From JASJBU01 sp039714735 (lineage in GTDB: Bacteria; Pseudomonadota; Gammaproteobacteria; Chromatiales; Chromatiaceae), in contig JBDLIT010000005.1 of the NCBI GenBank assembly GCA_039714735.1, forward strand, positions 4,886-68,885: 64,000 bases of DNA, written 5' to 3'. Below the pieces are notes generated by a model, which saw nothing but the letters and a program-made list of their open reading frames with translations, was not told the DNA's origin and ran no database searches. Made by a program: the position numbers and the translations under genes. The number at the start of each line of letters is the position of its first letter. Position 1 is the first letter of the stretch. Below, piece by piece: positions 16,014-24,878 of this stretch.

Positions 16014-16673
16014 ATGCAAGCAATCACCGTGACACGGGTATTGGTTTGGAGCCGCTGGCTTAGGCTATCACATTGGATGATGGCGCTCTCTTGTATCGGG
16101 CTGATACTGACAGGTTGGCTCATGAACGCTGATCCAATTCTGGCAATGGATGCCAGGGATATTCATTTTTTTCTTTCAGGTCTTCTACTGCCGGCCTTGC
16201 TGCTGCGCTTTTATCTGCTTTTTTTTGGCAAAGATACAGATCACTTGACTGACTGCGAACCTAATCTACATAAACTAAATCAAGCGAAGGAAGTATTACG
16301 ATTTTACCTGACACTCGGCAAGGCGCCTCTACCCAGGTGGTTCAGTCACAACCCATTATGGGGCCCAATCTATCTGCTATTATTTGTTTTCCTGACGATT
16401 TCTTGTTTAAGTGGAGTGCTGCTTGTTCAGGAAATTACATTTATTTTTAATATCAGCAATCATGACCTGCACAGCATCAGTCATTATCTAATCAGTCTTT
16501 TTGTACTGCTTCATTTGCCTGCGGTATTCAGCCACGATTTAAGCAACAAAAACTCCGATATTTCCGGGATGGTCAGTGGTTATAAAATTTTTCATATAGA
16601 AAAAACCGGCCATACTGGAAATGAGCATATTCACACGGTATCGCTTGATGAATTATTGAAAACCAGAAAATAA
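16014..16673 (+). CDS. Cytochrome b/b6-domain membrane protein
   Basis: This 219-residue integral membrane protein has four main hydrophobic segments and histidines placed as heme b ligands in the HyaC/cytochrome b561 group: RLSHWMM (His20), DIHFFLSG in the second helix, and DLHSISHYLI and LLHLPAVF in the last two. It would pass electrons between the quinone pool and a periplasmic partner. No hydrogenase, formate dehydrogenase or c-type cytochrome gene is adjacent, so the partner is unknown. The C-terminal 40 residues are soluble. Confidence 0.82.
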   Translation: MQAITVTRVLVWSRWLRLSHWMMALSCIGLILTGWLMNADPILAMDARDIHFFLSGLLLPALLLRFYLLFFGKDTDHLTDCEPNLHKLNQAKEVLRFYLTLGKAPLPRWFSHNPLWGPIYLLLFVFLTISCLSGVLLVQEITFIFNISNHDLHSISHYLISLFVLLHLPAVFSHDLSNKNSDISGMVSGYKIFHIEKTGHTGNEHIHTVSLDELLKTRK

Positions 16674-16794
16674 TCCATCAACAAACGCATTCCATACTCG
16701 AAAAACCATGACAAACCGCCACTTCAATACCCATCAACAATACGTCTGAATAAACTCTAATCTTCCCCAGCAACCTAAAAAGAATTTCTCCACT

Positions 16795-18249
16795 ATGGAT
16801 CTAAATGAACACATCCGAAAAACGAAAATCATAGCCACTGTCGGCCCGGCCAGTGACTCTCTCGAAACCATCAAGGCCATGATCCAGGCAGGGATGAATG
16901 TCGCACGTCTGAATCTTTCCCACGGAACTTTCCTGGCGCATAGAGACAGATTGAGGCGTATTCGCCAAGCCGCTGAATCACTCAATGCAAATATTGCAAT
17001 TATGATCGATACCCGGGGTATCGAAATACGCACAGGTCTACTCGAAGGTGGAAGCGTAGAACTAACAATTGGCGATCGATTTTCTCTCTTTACTGACGAT
17101 CGCCCAGGCAATCCCGATGGGGTTTCCATTTCATATTCCAAACTTCCAGCTGAAGTATCGGTTAAAACTCCAATCCTGCTTGACGATGGGAGTATCGAAC
17201 TGACGGTTGCAGCGACCCACAAGGACAGGATCGATTGCAGAGTCATCATTGGCGGTCGCCTGGGTGAATCGAAGAGTCTGAATCTACCCGAAACTGAACT
17301 TTCACTGAGAGCTGTCAGTCCAGAAAACCGCGAAGATGTTATACAGGAAATGAATTTTGCAGCGGAAAATGAGGTTGATTATATCGCTGCTTCGTTCGTC
17401 CAACACGCAGATGATGTCAATCTTTTACGGGAAATATTGGAAGAACATGATGTAAAGATCCCAATTATCGCAAAGATTGAAAACCGCGCTGGGGTTAATA
17501 ACCTTGAAGGGATAGTCAGTGCTGCCGATGGCATAATGGTCGCCAGAGGTGACTTGGGTGTGGAACTGCCTCTAGCTGACGTGCCCGGTACTCAGAAGAG
17601 AATCATCCGCATGACGGTGACTAACGGTAAACCGGTGATTACTGCGACTCAGATGCTTGAGTCCATGCTGAAAAATCCCAAACCAACCCGAGCTGAAGCA
17701 TCAGATGTTGCCAATGCGATTCTCGATGGTTCATCGGCAATCATGCTATCAGGCGAGACCGCGGCGGGGAATCACCCGGTAAAGGCGGTACAGACCATGT
17801 CTGATATCGCACTCCGCGCAGAATCCTATCTCAGTGAATATGGCTATCTGCAGATCATCTCACCCAATCCGGCGAACATCATTACCGAAGCAGTCAGTCA
17901 GGCAGCCACAACCATGGCTAAAAATCTGGGTTCGGCAGCAATATTCAGTCTGACCGAACGTGGTTTCACCCCCCGCATGATCTCAAAGCATCGTCCTTCA
18001 TGCCCGATTATTGCAATAACCAGTTCCAAAACTGTCGCCCGAAGACTGGCCCTTAACTGGGGAGTGATACCTATTTGTTATGAGGGTGTCAAAGAGGATG
18101 ATGCCAAGCTCTCTTTTGGACTGGAAAGATGCAAACAGTTGGGTTATTTAAAACCCGGTGACGTTGTTATTTCTACTGCAGGCGTTCATCAGCAGGCCGG
18201 CGGCACTGATTCAATCAGGGTTATTATGATTGAGGCTGATAACAAATAA
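16795..18249 (+). CDS. pyk: Pyruvate kinase
   Basis: This 484-residue glycolytic enzyme transfers phosphate from phosphoenolpyruvate to ADP. It shows the start KTKIIATVGPAS, MNVARLNLSHG, the active-site signature IPIIAKIENRAG with catalytic Lys227, MVARGDLGVELP, and ATQMLESM. The C-terminal allosteric domain is present (AIFSLTERGFTPRMISKHRP). It is monocistronic, convergent with the ribosomal alpha operon and separated from it by a bidirectional terminator. Confidence 0.97.
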   Translation: MDLNEHIRKTKIIATVGPASDSLETIKAMIQAGMNVARLNLSHGTFLAHRDRLRRIRQAAESLNANIAIMIDTRGIEIRTGLLEGGSVELTIGDRFSLFTDDRPGNPDGVSISYSKLPAEVSVKTPILLDDGSIELTVAATHKDRIDCRVIIGGRLGESKSLNLPETELSLRAVSPENREDVIQEMNFAAENEVDYIAASFVQHADDVNLLREILEEHDVKIPIIAKIENRAGVNNLEGIVSAADGIMVARGDLGVELPLADVPGTQKRIIRMTVTNGKPVITATQMLESMLKNPKPTRAEASDVANAILDGSSAIMLSGETAAGNHPVKAVQTMSDIALRAESYLSEYGYLQIISPNPANIITEAVSQAATTMAKNLGSAAIFSLTERGFTPRMISKHRPSCPIIAITSSKTVARRLALNWGVIPICYEGVKEDDAKLSFGLERCKQLGYLKPGDVVISTAGVHQQAGGTDSIRVIMIEADNK

Positions 18250-18252
18250 AAA

Positions 18253-18279
18253 AACCCCATAACACTTTGTTATGGGGTT
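18253..18279. terminator. Bidirectional terminator between pyk and rplQ
   Basis: A 12-bp stem (AACCCCATAACA / TGTTATGGGGTT) with a 3-nt loop sits between the convergent ends of pyk and rplQ. On the minus strand it is followed by a run of T that ends the long ribosomal operon. On the plus strand TTTCTAATTTCTTT follows and can serve pyk. Confidence 0.92.
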
Positions 18280-18307
18280 TCTAATTTCTTTAGTCTGTCT
18301 GAAGAGA

Positions 18308-18715
18308 CTATTCTTCGTTGACAGTCTCTGAATCTGTATCTTCCTCTTGCTCTATCTGGGGGCGATCTACCAATTCAACAAATGCCATTGGCGCTTGATC
18401 ACCAGGCCGGTGGCCACATTTGAGGATTCGCAGATATCCACCCGGCCTTTCCTGGTAGCGAGGACCAAGTTCAGTGAACAATTTGCCGACAGCTGCTTTA
18501 TCTCTCAAGCGGGCGAAGGCTAACCGGCGCTTGGCCACGCTATCAGTCTTAGACATCGTGATCAGCGGCTCAGCAACCCTGCGTAGTTCCTTCGCCTTGG
18601 GTAGTGTGGTCTTAATCAATTCATGGTTGATCAGCGAGACCGTCATGTTTTGAAACATAGCCTTACGGTGACTGCTGTTACGGTTTAGCTGTCTTCCTGA
18701 TTTACGATGTCGCAT
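18308..18715 (-). CDS. rplQ: 50S ribosomal protein L17
   Basis: This 135-residue L17 (bL17) binds 23S rRNA near the peptide exit tunnel. The highly conserved start MRHRKSGRQLNRNSSHRKAM and the segment LITMSKTDSVAKRRLAFARL identify it. The acidic C-terminal tail (EQEEDTDSETVNEE) is longer than in E. coli (127 residues). It is the last gene of the alpha operon, 45 bp after rpoA and just before the terminator. Confidence 0.98.
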   Translation of the reverse strand: MRHRKSGRQLNRNSSHRKAMFQNMTVSLINHELIKTTLPKAKELRRVAEPLITMSKTDSVAKRRLAFARLRDKAAVGKLFTELGPRYQERPGGYLRILKCGHRPGDQAPMAFVELVDRPQIEQEEDTDSETVNEE

Positions 18716-18760
18716 GGGTCAAATTCCAAACAAATAATCTATAAAATCAAATTACACAAC

Positions 18761-19759
18761 TTAGTGTGCAAGTTGCTCTTCAATATTTTCCGGCGGCCAG
18801 TTCTCAAGACGCATTCCAAGCGATAGACCACGTCGAGCTAACACATCCTTGATCTCAGTCAGCGATTTCTTACCGAGATTTGGGGTCTTTAGCAATTCAA
18901 CCTCTGTCCGCTGAATAAGGTCACCGATGAGAAATATATTCTCTGCCTTCAAACAGTTCGCTGAACGAACAGTCAGCTCAAGGTCATCCACCGGCCTTAA
19001 CAAAATAGGATCTACCGCTGGTTCTTCAGGCTCTGCAACCGATACCGCTGCTTCAGCCTCCAGATCTACGAAGACTGAAAGCTGATCGCGCAGGATGCTC
19101 GCGGAACGGCGGATCGCCTCTTCCGGATCAATTGTACCGTTTGTCTCAAGCTCGATGACCAATCGATCAAGATTCGTTCTTTGTTCTACTCGAGCAGACT
19201 CAACAGAGTAGGCGACATTGCGAACCGGACTAAAGGATGCATCAACTTGCAACATTCCAATCGGGCGATCATCACCAGCTGCGCTCTCTCTGGTGGCAGC
19301 AGGTTGGTATCCTCTTCCACGACGCACACTCAGCGTCATATTGATTTCACCCGATTTGGTCAATGTCGCAATGACATGATCAGGATTGGCAATTTCAACA
19401 TCATGATCTAGTGCAATATCGCTCGCCAGCACAGGTCCAGGACCTTTTTTCTGCAGCCGAAGCGTTGCATCGTCTCTGGAGTGCAGGGTAATCGCAACCT
19501 GTTTGAGATTCAGTAAAATCTCAAGAACATCCTCCTGAACACCCTCGATTGTGGTGTATTCATGCAGAACGTTCGATATCTCAACTTCAGTGATGGCGCT
19601 ACCAGGCATTGAAGAGAGCAGAATGCGTCTTAAGGCATTGCCAAGCGTATGGCCAAAACCTCTTTCCAAGGGTTCCAGCGTTACTTTTGCTCGTGCATCT
19701 GACAGCGGCTGAATATTTACGATACGCGGTTTTAAAAACTCCGTAACGGATTCGGTCAT
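18761..19759 (-). CDS. rpoA: RNA polymerase alpha subunit
   Basis: This 332-residue alpha subunit dimerises to nucleate RNA polymerase assembly and contacts UP elements and activators. The N-terminal domain carries GFGHTLGNALRRILLSSMPG. The C-terminal domain begins near residue 245 (DDLELTVRSANCLKAENI) and holds the DNA-contact stretch (NLGKKSLTEIKDVL). The ATG at 19759 is preceded by AGAGGA, so the TTG 15 bases upstream is not the start. It lies 21 bp after rpsD. Confidence 0.98.
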   Translation of the reverse strand: MTESVTEFLKPRIVNIQPLSDARAKVTLEPLERGFGHTLGNALRRILLSSMPGSAITEVEISNVLHEYTTIEGVQEDVLEILLNLKQVAITLHSRDDATLRLQKKGPGPVLASDIALDHDVEIANPDHVIATLTKSGEINMTLSVRRGRGYQPAATRESAAGDDRPIGMLQVDASFSPVRNVAYSVESARVEQRTNLDRLVIELETNGTIDPEEAIRRSASILRDQLSVFVDLEAEAAVSVAEPEEPAVDPILLRPVDDLELTVRSANCLKAENIFLIGDLIQRTEVELLKTPNLGKKSLTEIKDVLARRGLSLGMRLENWPPENIEEQLAH

Positions 19760-19780
19760 GAAAAATCCTCTCAACCAGGC

Positions 19781-20401
19781 TTACTTGGAGTACAACTCAA
19801 CGACCAGCTGCTCGTTGATCTCAGCTGAAAGATCAGCACGATCAGGCACTCGCTTAAAGTTACCTTTCATTGCTTTGGGCTCAACTTCGACCCAATCAAC
19901 AAATCCATATTGCTCGGCTAGCGATAAAGCACCCTGAATTCTTACCTGTTTTTTAGATTTCTCACGTACAGATACTTCATCTTCGGCGTTTACCTGAAAA
20001 GAAGGCACGTTGACGATCTTACCGTTTACCTGGATTGCCTTGTGGCTAACCAACTGCCTGGCTTCTGAGCGAGTAGCACCAAACCCCATCCTGAAAACGA
20101 CATTGTCGAGTCGAGTTTCAAGTAGCTGCAGGAGATTTTCGCCGGTTGCACCTTTGTTTTGCGCAGCAGCTTTGTAGTAGTTACGGAACTGCTTTTCCAT
20201 AATCCCGTAAATCCTACGGACTTTCTGCTTTTCGCGCAGCTGCAAGCCATAGTCAGAAATGCGGCGACGCCGATCGCCTATCTGTCCCGGGACCTTCTCC
20301 ATATTGCATTTGGAGTCCAGAGAACGCACACGGCTCTTAAGGAACAGATCAGTTCCTTCGCGGCGGCTTAACTTACATTTTGGGCCAATGTACCTTGCCA
20401 T
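19781..20401 (-). CDS. rpsD: 30S ribosomal protein S4
   Basis: This 206-residue S4 (uS4) is a primary 16S rRNA binder and, in enterobacteria, the translational repressor of the alpha operon. It has the start MARYIGPKCKLSRREGTDLF and the S4 RNA-binding domain at about 95-155 (LLETRLDNVVFRMGFGATRSE and following). It sits 15 bp after rpsK and 21 bp before rpoA, as in E. coli. Confidence 0.99.
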   Translation of the reverse strand: MARYIGPKCKLSRREGTDLFLKSRVRSLDSKCNMEKVPGQIGDRRRRISDYGLQLREKQKVRRIYGIMEKQFRNYYKAAAQNKGATGENLLQLLETRLDNVVFRMGFGATRSEARQLVSHKAIQVNGKIVNVPSFQVNAEDEVSVREKSKKQVRIQGALSLAEQYGFVDWVEVEPKAMKGNFKRVPDRADLSAEINEQLVVELYSK

Positions 20402-20416
20402 TATTCAACTCCAGGG

Positions 20417-20806
20417 TCAGACGCGGCGTTTTTTGGGGGGACGACAACCATTATGCGGGATAGGCGTAACATCAGATATACTGGTGATTTTGAACCCTGC
20501 ATTATTTAAAGCCCTAACGGCGGACTCTCGGCCGGGGCCGGGGCCCTTAACATTCACGTCCAGATTCTTTACACCGAACTCCTTGACCATTTGACCAACA
20601 CGGTCTGCAGCAACCTGGGCCGCAAAAGGCGTGCTTTTGCGCGATCCACGGAAGCCAGATCCACCAGCGGTCGCCCAGGCAAGCGCATTGCCCTGGCGGT
20701 CACTGATGGTGATGATAGTGTTGTTGAAAGAGGCATGAATGTGTGCAACCCCATCGGATACACTCTTCTTGACCTTTTTCTTGGAACGGCTGCTCGGTTT
20801 TGCCAT
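20417..20806 (-). CDS. rpsK: 30S ribosomal protein S11
   Basis: This 129-residue S11 (uS11) lies in the platform of the small subunit near the E-site mRNA. The core HIHASFNNTIITISDRQGNA and the C-terminal TPIPHNGCRPPKKRRV are diagnostic. The length equals that of E. coli S11. It is the second gene of the rpsM-rpsK-rpsD-rpoA-rplQ cluster, 40 bp after rpsM. Confidence 0.99.
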   Translation of the reverse strand: MAKPSSRSKKKVKKSVSDGVAHIHASFNNTIITISDRQGNALAWATAGGSGFRGSRKSTPFAAQVAADRVGQMVKEFGVKNLDVNVKGPGPGRESAVRALNNAGFKITSISDVTPIPHNGCRPPKKRRV

Positions 20807-20846
20807 TTTATGTTCCTATGAATTCTATAACTCTTGGTTTACTTAG

Positions 20847-21203
20847 TTAGCGTTTGATCGGACGGCGAGGTCCTTTTCTGGTCCGCGCATTGGTTCGTGT
20901 GCGCTGACCACGTAACGGAAGCCCCCGGCGATGGCGGATGCCCCTGTTACTACCCAGATCCATCAAGCGCTTGATGTTCATGGAGATTTCGCGACGAAGG
21001 TCACCCTCTATGGTAAATTTCGCCACAGCTGCACGGATCGAATCAACCTGATCTTCACTCAGTTCCTGTATCTTCACCTGCGGTTCAATACCCGCTTCTT
21101 TGCAGATATCAGCCGCACGTGTCCGCCCAATGCCATAGATTGAGGTCAATGCAATAACTGCATGTTTACGATCTGGTATGTTGACTCCAGCGATTCGAGC
21201 CAT
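20847..21203 (-). CDS. rpsM: 30S ribosomal protein S13
   Basis: This 118-residue S13 (uS13) lies in the head of the small subunit, contacts L5 and L31 bridges and reaches the P-site tRNA with its basic tail (RGQRTRTNARTRKGPRRPIK). The helix-hairpin region GIGRTRAADI is clear. A 101-bp gap separates it from rpmJ. In E. coli the equivalent leader folds into the S4-repressed pseudoknot, and this gap could hold a similar element, but I could not verify it. Confidence 0.99.
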   Translation of the reverse strand: MARIAGVNIPDRKHAVIALTSIYGIGRTRAADICKEAGIEPQVKIQELSEDQVDSIRAAVAKFTIEGDLRREISMNIKRLMDLGSNRGIRHRRGLPLRGQRTRTNARTRKGPRRPIKR

Positions 21204-21304
21204 TTTTTTACTCTCCTAAATGCCCACAAATTTTCTTCAGGCGGAAACGGGAAATAGTAACTACATTAAACACTCAAATCAAGTGCGTAGATGCATTCTG
21301 ACAA

Positions 21305-21418
21305 TTAGCCTTGCCTTTGCTTGTGCCGGCCTTCCTTGCAGATCACACGCACCACACCCTTCCGGCGTACAATCTTGCAATTCCGGCATATCTTTTTAAC
21401 TGATGCACGAACTTTCAT
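21305..21418 (-). CDS. rpmJ: 50S ribosomal protein L36
   Basis: This 37-residue L36 (bL36) begins MKVRASVKKICRNCKIVRRK. It has the zinc-binding set Cys11, Cys14, Cys27 and His32, so this is the zinc-containing form that is exchanged for a zinc-free paralogue under zinc starvation in many bacteria. It sits 43 bp after secY, the standard last gene of the spc operon in gammaproteobacteria. infA is absent here, as is usual in the class. Confidence 0.96.
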   Translation of the reverse strand: MKVRASVKKICRNCKIVRRKGVVRVICKEGRHKQRQG

Positions 21419-21461
21419 GGGTCAATCTCCAAATACTTTTTTTAAGCTGGTTTAATCTTAT

Positions 21462-22814
21462 TCAGCGTATAAGACCGCTTGAGCCGCCTTTAAGGTTTGC
21501 CTTTTTCATCAAGCCTTCATACTGATGAGACATAAGATGCGCCTGGATCTGGGCCATGAAGTCCATCACAACAACAACAATAATCAGCAGTGATGTACCA
21601 CCAAAATAAAACGGAACGTTCCAGCCGACGATCAGAAATTCAGGGAGCAGACAAACAGCGGTGATATAGAATGCGCCAGCCAGTGTCAGACGCGACATAA
21701 CACCATCGATATACTTTGCAGTCTGTTCGCCGGGACGTATGCCTGGTATGAAGGCGCCCGAGCGTTTCAGGTTATCTGCGGTCTCTCTAGAATTAAAAAC
21801 GAGAGCTGTGTAGAAGAAACAGAAGAAGATAATCGCGGCTGCGTAGACCATCACATAGATAGGTTCGCCAGGTGACAGCTTAGCAAATATATCCTGTATC
21901 CAGCGCGTATCTTCAGTATTTCCCAACCACTGACCTAACGTAGCGGGAAAAAGAATGATACTGGATGCGAATATTGGTGGGATTACGCCAGCCATGTTCA
22001 GTTTGAGTGGCAGATGGGTGCTTTGTGCAGCAAGCATGCGCCGGCCCTGTTGGCGTTTCGCGTAATTGACCGTAATCCTGCGCTGACCTCTCTCGACAAA
22101 CACCACAAAAGCAGTGACGGCGATCGCCAGGACAAAGAGAAACAGAATGGTCAACGCATTCATCTCACCAGTTCTTGCCAATTCAAGTGTCCCACCGATT
22201 GCAGAAGGCAACCCTGCCACGATGCCGGCAAAGATGATCAAAGAAATACCATTACCGATACCACGTTCAGTAATCTGCTCTCCCAACCACATAAGAAACA
22301 TGGTGCCTGTCACAAGGGAAAGCGTTGCTGTAACCACAAAGCCCATTCCTTGATGCACTACAACCGTCTCTCCGCCAACTATCTGGCTCTGCAATGCAAT
22401 CGAAATACCAACAGCCTGAAAAGTTGCCAGCACAACAGTACCATACCGGGTGTACTGGGTAATTACCCTGCGGCCTGACTCACCCTCTTTCTTCAGCTGC
22501 TCAAGTGTTGGGATAACCGCACTCATCAGCTGCATGATAATAGAGGCAGAGATGTATGGCATGATGCCTAGAGCAAACAGACTCGCTCTTTCCAGCGCAC
22601 CACCGGAAAACATGTTGAACATATCAAGGATTGAACCCTGGGTCTGCTCAAACAAAGCAGCCAATGCTACTGGATTGACGCCAGGCACAGGGATGAATGT
22701 ACCAATACGGAACACCAGCAACGCACCAGCGACAAACAGCAGCCTCTGCCTCAGTTCCGTCAGGCGGCCCATACCACCCAACGAATTCATCATTCCGGAA
22801 TCGTTCTTTGCCAT
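21462..22814 (-). CDS. secY: Preprotein translocase subunit SecY
   Basis: This 450-residue protein is the central channel of the SecYEG translocon with ten transmembrane segments. Conserved parts include the plug and TM2 region (GALERASLFALGIMPYISAS), the lateral gate helices, and cytoplasmic loops with VFVERGQRRITVNYAKRQQG and NLKRSGAFIPGIRPG that contact SecA and ribosome. Its start overlaps the rplO stop by one base (TAATG), so translation is coupled. Confidence 0.98.
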   Translation of the reverse strand: MAKNDSGMMNSLGGMGRLTELRQRLLFVAGALLVFRIGTFIPVPGVNPVALAALFEQTQGSILDMFNMFSGGALERASLFALGIMPYISASIIMQLMSAVIPTLEQLKKEGESGRRVITQYTRYGTVVLATFQAVGISIALQSQIVGGETVVVHQGMGFVVTATLSLVTGTMFLMWLGEQITERGIGNGISLIIFAGIVAGLPSAIGGTLELARTGEMNALTILFLFVLAIAVTAFVVFVERGQRRITVNYAKRQQGRRMLAAQSTHLPLKLNMAGVIPPIFASSIILFPATLGQWLGNTEDTRWIQDIFAKLSPGEPIYVMVYAAAIIFFCFFYTALVFNSRETADNLKRSGAFIPGIRPGEQTAKYIDGVMSRLTLAGAFYITAVCLLPEFLIVGWNVPFYFGGTSLLIIVVVVMDFMAQIQAHLMSHQYEGLMKKANLKGGSSGLIR

Positions 22815-23248
22815 TAATCTTCGACCTTGCCACCAGCCGCTTCTATAGCCGCTCGCGCACCCTTGGTAACCTTGAGCCCTTTTACTGTTACTGCACGATC
22901 AAGCTGACCAGACGCAAATACTTTCGCACGGGTTACCGATCTATTGACAAGATTTGCGCTCATCAGTACAGCGAGATCGACCACATCTTCAGATAATTTG
23001 GAAAGCTCACTGAGTCTGATTTCCGCCGTCGTGCGTCCAACTCTCGAGCTAAAGCCCACCTTTGGCAGCCGACGCTGCAAAGGCATTTGGCCACCCTCAA
23101 ATCCAACTTTGTGGAAACCGCCCGAGCGGGACTTTTGACCTTTGTGGCCACGACCGCAGGTTTTACCCAGGCCACTGCCTATTCCTCTACCGACGCGTTT
23201 AGCATCACTTTTGCTGCCGGCTGTCGGTTTAATTGAATTGAGGTTCAT
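22814..23248 (-). CDS. rplO: 50S ribosomal protein L15
   Basis: This 144-residue L15 (uL15) has the glycine-arginine rich extended N-terminus (GRGIGSGLGKTCGRGHKGQK) that penetrates 23S rRNA and a globular C-terminus (VTKGARAAIEAAGGK). The length equals that of the E. coli protein. It lies one base after rpmD and overlaps secY by one base. Confidence 0.98.
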   Translation of the reverse strand: MNLNSIKPTAGSKSDAKRVGRGIGSGLGKTCGRGHKGQKSRSGGFHKVGFEGGQMPLQRRLPKVGFSSRVGRTTAEIRLSELSKLSEDVVDLAVLMSANLVNRSVTRAKVFASGQLDRAVTVKGLKVTKGARAAIEAAGGKVED

Positions 23249-23249
23249 C

Positions 23250-23438
23250 TCAAGCCTCCACCACTTTAACCATGTAAGAGACCTTGTTTACCATTCCGCG
23301 TGTACAAGGTGTGTCCTCAACTTCTACGACCTGGTGCATCCGGCGCAATCCCAGACCTCTCACGCAGGCCTTATGACTTGCAAGACGGCCGTTCATGCTC
23401 CGCACCAGGATAACCTGCATCATATTCTTGTCTGACAT
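23250..23438 (-). CDS. rpmD: 50S ribosomal protein L30
   Basis: This 62-residue L30 (uL30) has the core VILVRSMNGRLASHKACVRG and the loop LGLRRMHQVVEVEDTPCTRG. It binds 23S rRNA domain II near 5S. It sits 5 bp after rpsE and 1 bp before rplO. The ATG is followed by an in-frame second ATG-ATG pair at codons 6-7, but homology supports the first start. Confidence 0.96.
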   Translation of the reverse strand: MSDKNMMQVILVRSMNGRLASHKACVRGLGLRRMHQVVEVEDTPCTRGMVNKVSYMVKVVEA

Positions 23439-23443
23439 CTTAT

Positions 23444-23950
23444 TTACCCCAGAATCTCTTCAGCAGTCTTGCCGCGTTTGGCGGCCACTGCCTCAGCATC
23501 CGTCATGTATTTTAAGCCATTGATAGTGGCGCGGACCACGTTGATCGGGTTGTTGGTGCCGATGCACTTGGCTAGCACGTTCTGCACTCCAACCACTTCA
23601 AACACGGCGCGCATCGCACCACCTGCAATAATGCCGGTGCCTTCAGAAGCAGGCTGCATGTGAACCTTTGCGGCGCCATGTCTGCCTTTCAGCGCATACT
23701 GAAGCGTTGAGCCGTTCAGTTTGACATCAACCATATTCTTTCGCGCACACTCCATGGCTTTCTGAATTGCGACCGGTACTTCTTTGGCTTTGCCGGTACC
23801 GAACCCAACACGTCCACTACCATCACCCACAACCGTGAGCGCAGAAAAACCGAACTGCCGACCACCTTTGACTACCTTAGCTACACGGTTGACATTGATG
23901 AGCTTTTCCAGCAGATCGTCACCTTCGGGCTTCGCGTTAAAATTTGCCAT
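23444..23950 (-). CDS. rpsE: 30S ribosomal protein S5
   Basis: This 168-residue S5 (uS5) is part of the mRNA entry tunnel and decoding fidelity region. The double-stranded-RNA-binding-like N-terminal domain contains INVNRVAKVVKGGRQFGFSA and the spectinomycin-contact loop around VGDGSGRVGFGTGKAKEVP, with no unusual change. The C-terminal half carries GGAMRAVFEVVGVQNVLAK. It lies 12 bp after rplR. Confidence 0.98.
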   Translation of the reverse strand: MANFNAKPEGDDLLEKLINVNRVAKVVKGGRQFGFSALTVVGDGSGRVGFGTGKAKEVPVAIQKAMECARKNMVDVKLNGSTLQYALKGRHGAAKVHMQPASEGTGIIAGGAMRAVFEVVGVQNVLAKCIGTNNPINVVRATINGLKYMTDAEAVAAKRGKTAEEILG

Positions 23951-23962
23951 TATCCTGAACCT

Positions 23963-24319
23963 TTAAAATTGAAGACCGACTTCACGAGCCGCCTCAGCTA
24001 AAGCCTTAACTCGCCCATGATAGCGAAACCCGGAGCGGTCGAAAGCGACACGCTCTATTCCAGCCTCTTTTGCCCTCTGGCCAATATGCTTACCCACGAT
24101 CGATGCAGCAGCCGAGTTCCCGGTTGATCCGGTTATCTCACCTTTTACCGCCTTATCCAATGTTGAGGCGCTTGTCAGCACCTGCTCACCATTGGGAGCA
24201 ATAATCTGCGCATAGATATGTTGCGATGTTCTATGGACGGTCAGACGATGAGCACCCAATTCGCGAATCTTGGCGCGAGCACGTCTGCCGCGGCGTATAC
24301 GAGCTTGTTTTTTGTCCAT
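23963..24319 (-). CDS. rplR: 50S ribosomal protein L18
   Basis: This 118-residue L18 (uL18) binds 5S rRNA with L5. The basic start MDKKQARIRRGRRARAKI and the conserved HRTSQHIYAQIIAPNGEQVL, and at the C-terminus FDRSGFRYHGRVKALAEAAR, identify it. It is placed 12 bp after rplF and 12 bp before rpsE, as expected for the spc operon. Confidence 0.98.
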   Translation of the reverse strand: MDKKQARIRRGRRARAKIRELGAHRLTVHRTSQHIYAQIIAPNGEQVLTSASTLDKAVKGEITGSTGNSAAASIVGKHIGQRAKEAGIERVAFDRSGFRYHGRVKALAEAAREVGLQF

Positions 24320-24331
24320 CGTTTAACCCTG

Positions 24332-24865
24332 CTATTTCTTCTTAGCTTCTTTACGTGCAACATACTCATCAGAGTAACGCACACCTTTGCCTTTGTATGG
24401 CTCTGGCGGCCTGAATGCACGAATCTCTGCAGCCACCTGACCCACCTGTTGCTTATCACACCCGGAAACTATGATTTCCGTAGCAGAAGGCGTTGAAACC
24501 TCAATTCCATCTGGTATCGGAAATTCCACTGGATGTGAAAATCCAAGATTGAGATTGAGAATCTTGCCTTTTGCCTGAGCGCGGTATCCAACACCCACCA
24601 ATTGCAGTTTCTTTTCGAAACCTTGACTGACGCCGGTTACCATATTATTAATCAGCGCTCGGAAGGTGCCAGCCATCGCCCAGGACTGTTTATCTTCGGT
24701 TACCGGAGAGACAGTCAGTAAACCGTCATCTTGAGCAACACCAACCAAGTCATGCGCATTTAGCTCCAAGGAGCCTTTCGGCCCTTTGGCTGAAACCGCA
24801 TGACCATCGATCTTCACTTCAATACCCTTAGGTAAAGAAATGGGACTCTTAGCTATTCTTGACAT
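24332..24865 (-). CDS. rplF: 50S ribosomal protein L6
   Basis: This 177-residue L6 (uL6) lies near the factor-binding site and sarcin-ricin loop. It has two repeated alpha/beta domains: the first begins MSRIAKSPISLPKGIEVKID, the second holds the signature HPVEFPIPDGIEVS and FRPPEPYKGKGVRY. The length equals that of E. coli. It follows rpsH by 13 bp. Confidence 0.98.
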   Translation of the reverse strand: MSRIAKSPISLPKGIEVKIDGHAVSAKGPKGSLELNAHDLVGVAQDDGLLTVSPVTEDKQSWAMAGTFRALINNMVTGVSQGFEKKLQLVGVGYRAQAKGKILNLNLGFSHPVEFPIPDGIEVSTPSATEIIVSGCDKQQVGQVAAEIRAFRPPEPYKGKGVRYSDEYVARKEAKKK

Positions 24866-24878
24866 TGATCTACCACCC

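Noticed and set aside
21204..21304. Possible missing infA between rpmJ and rpsM
   Set aside because: Gammaproteobacteria normally carry infA elsewhere. The 101-bp gap is too short to hold it.
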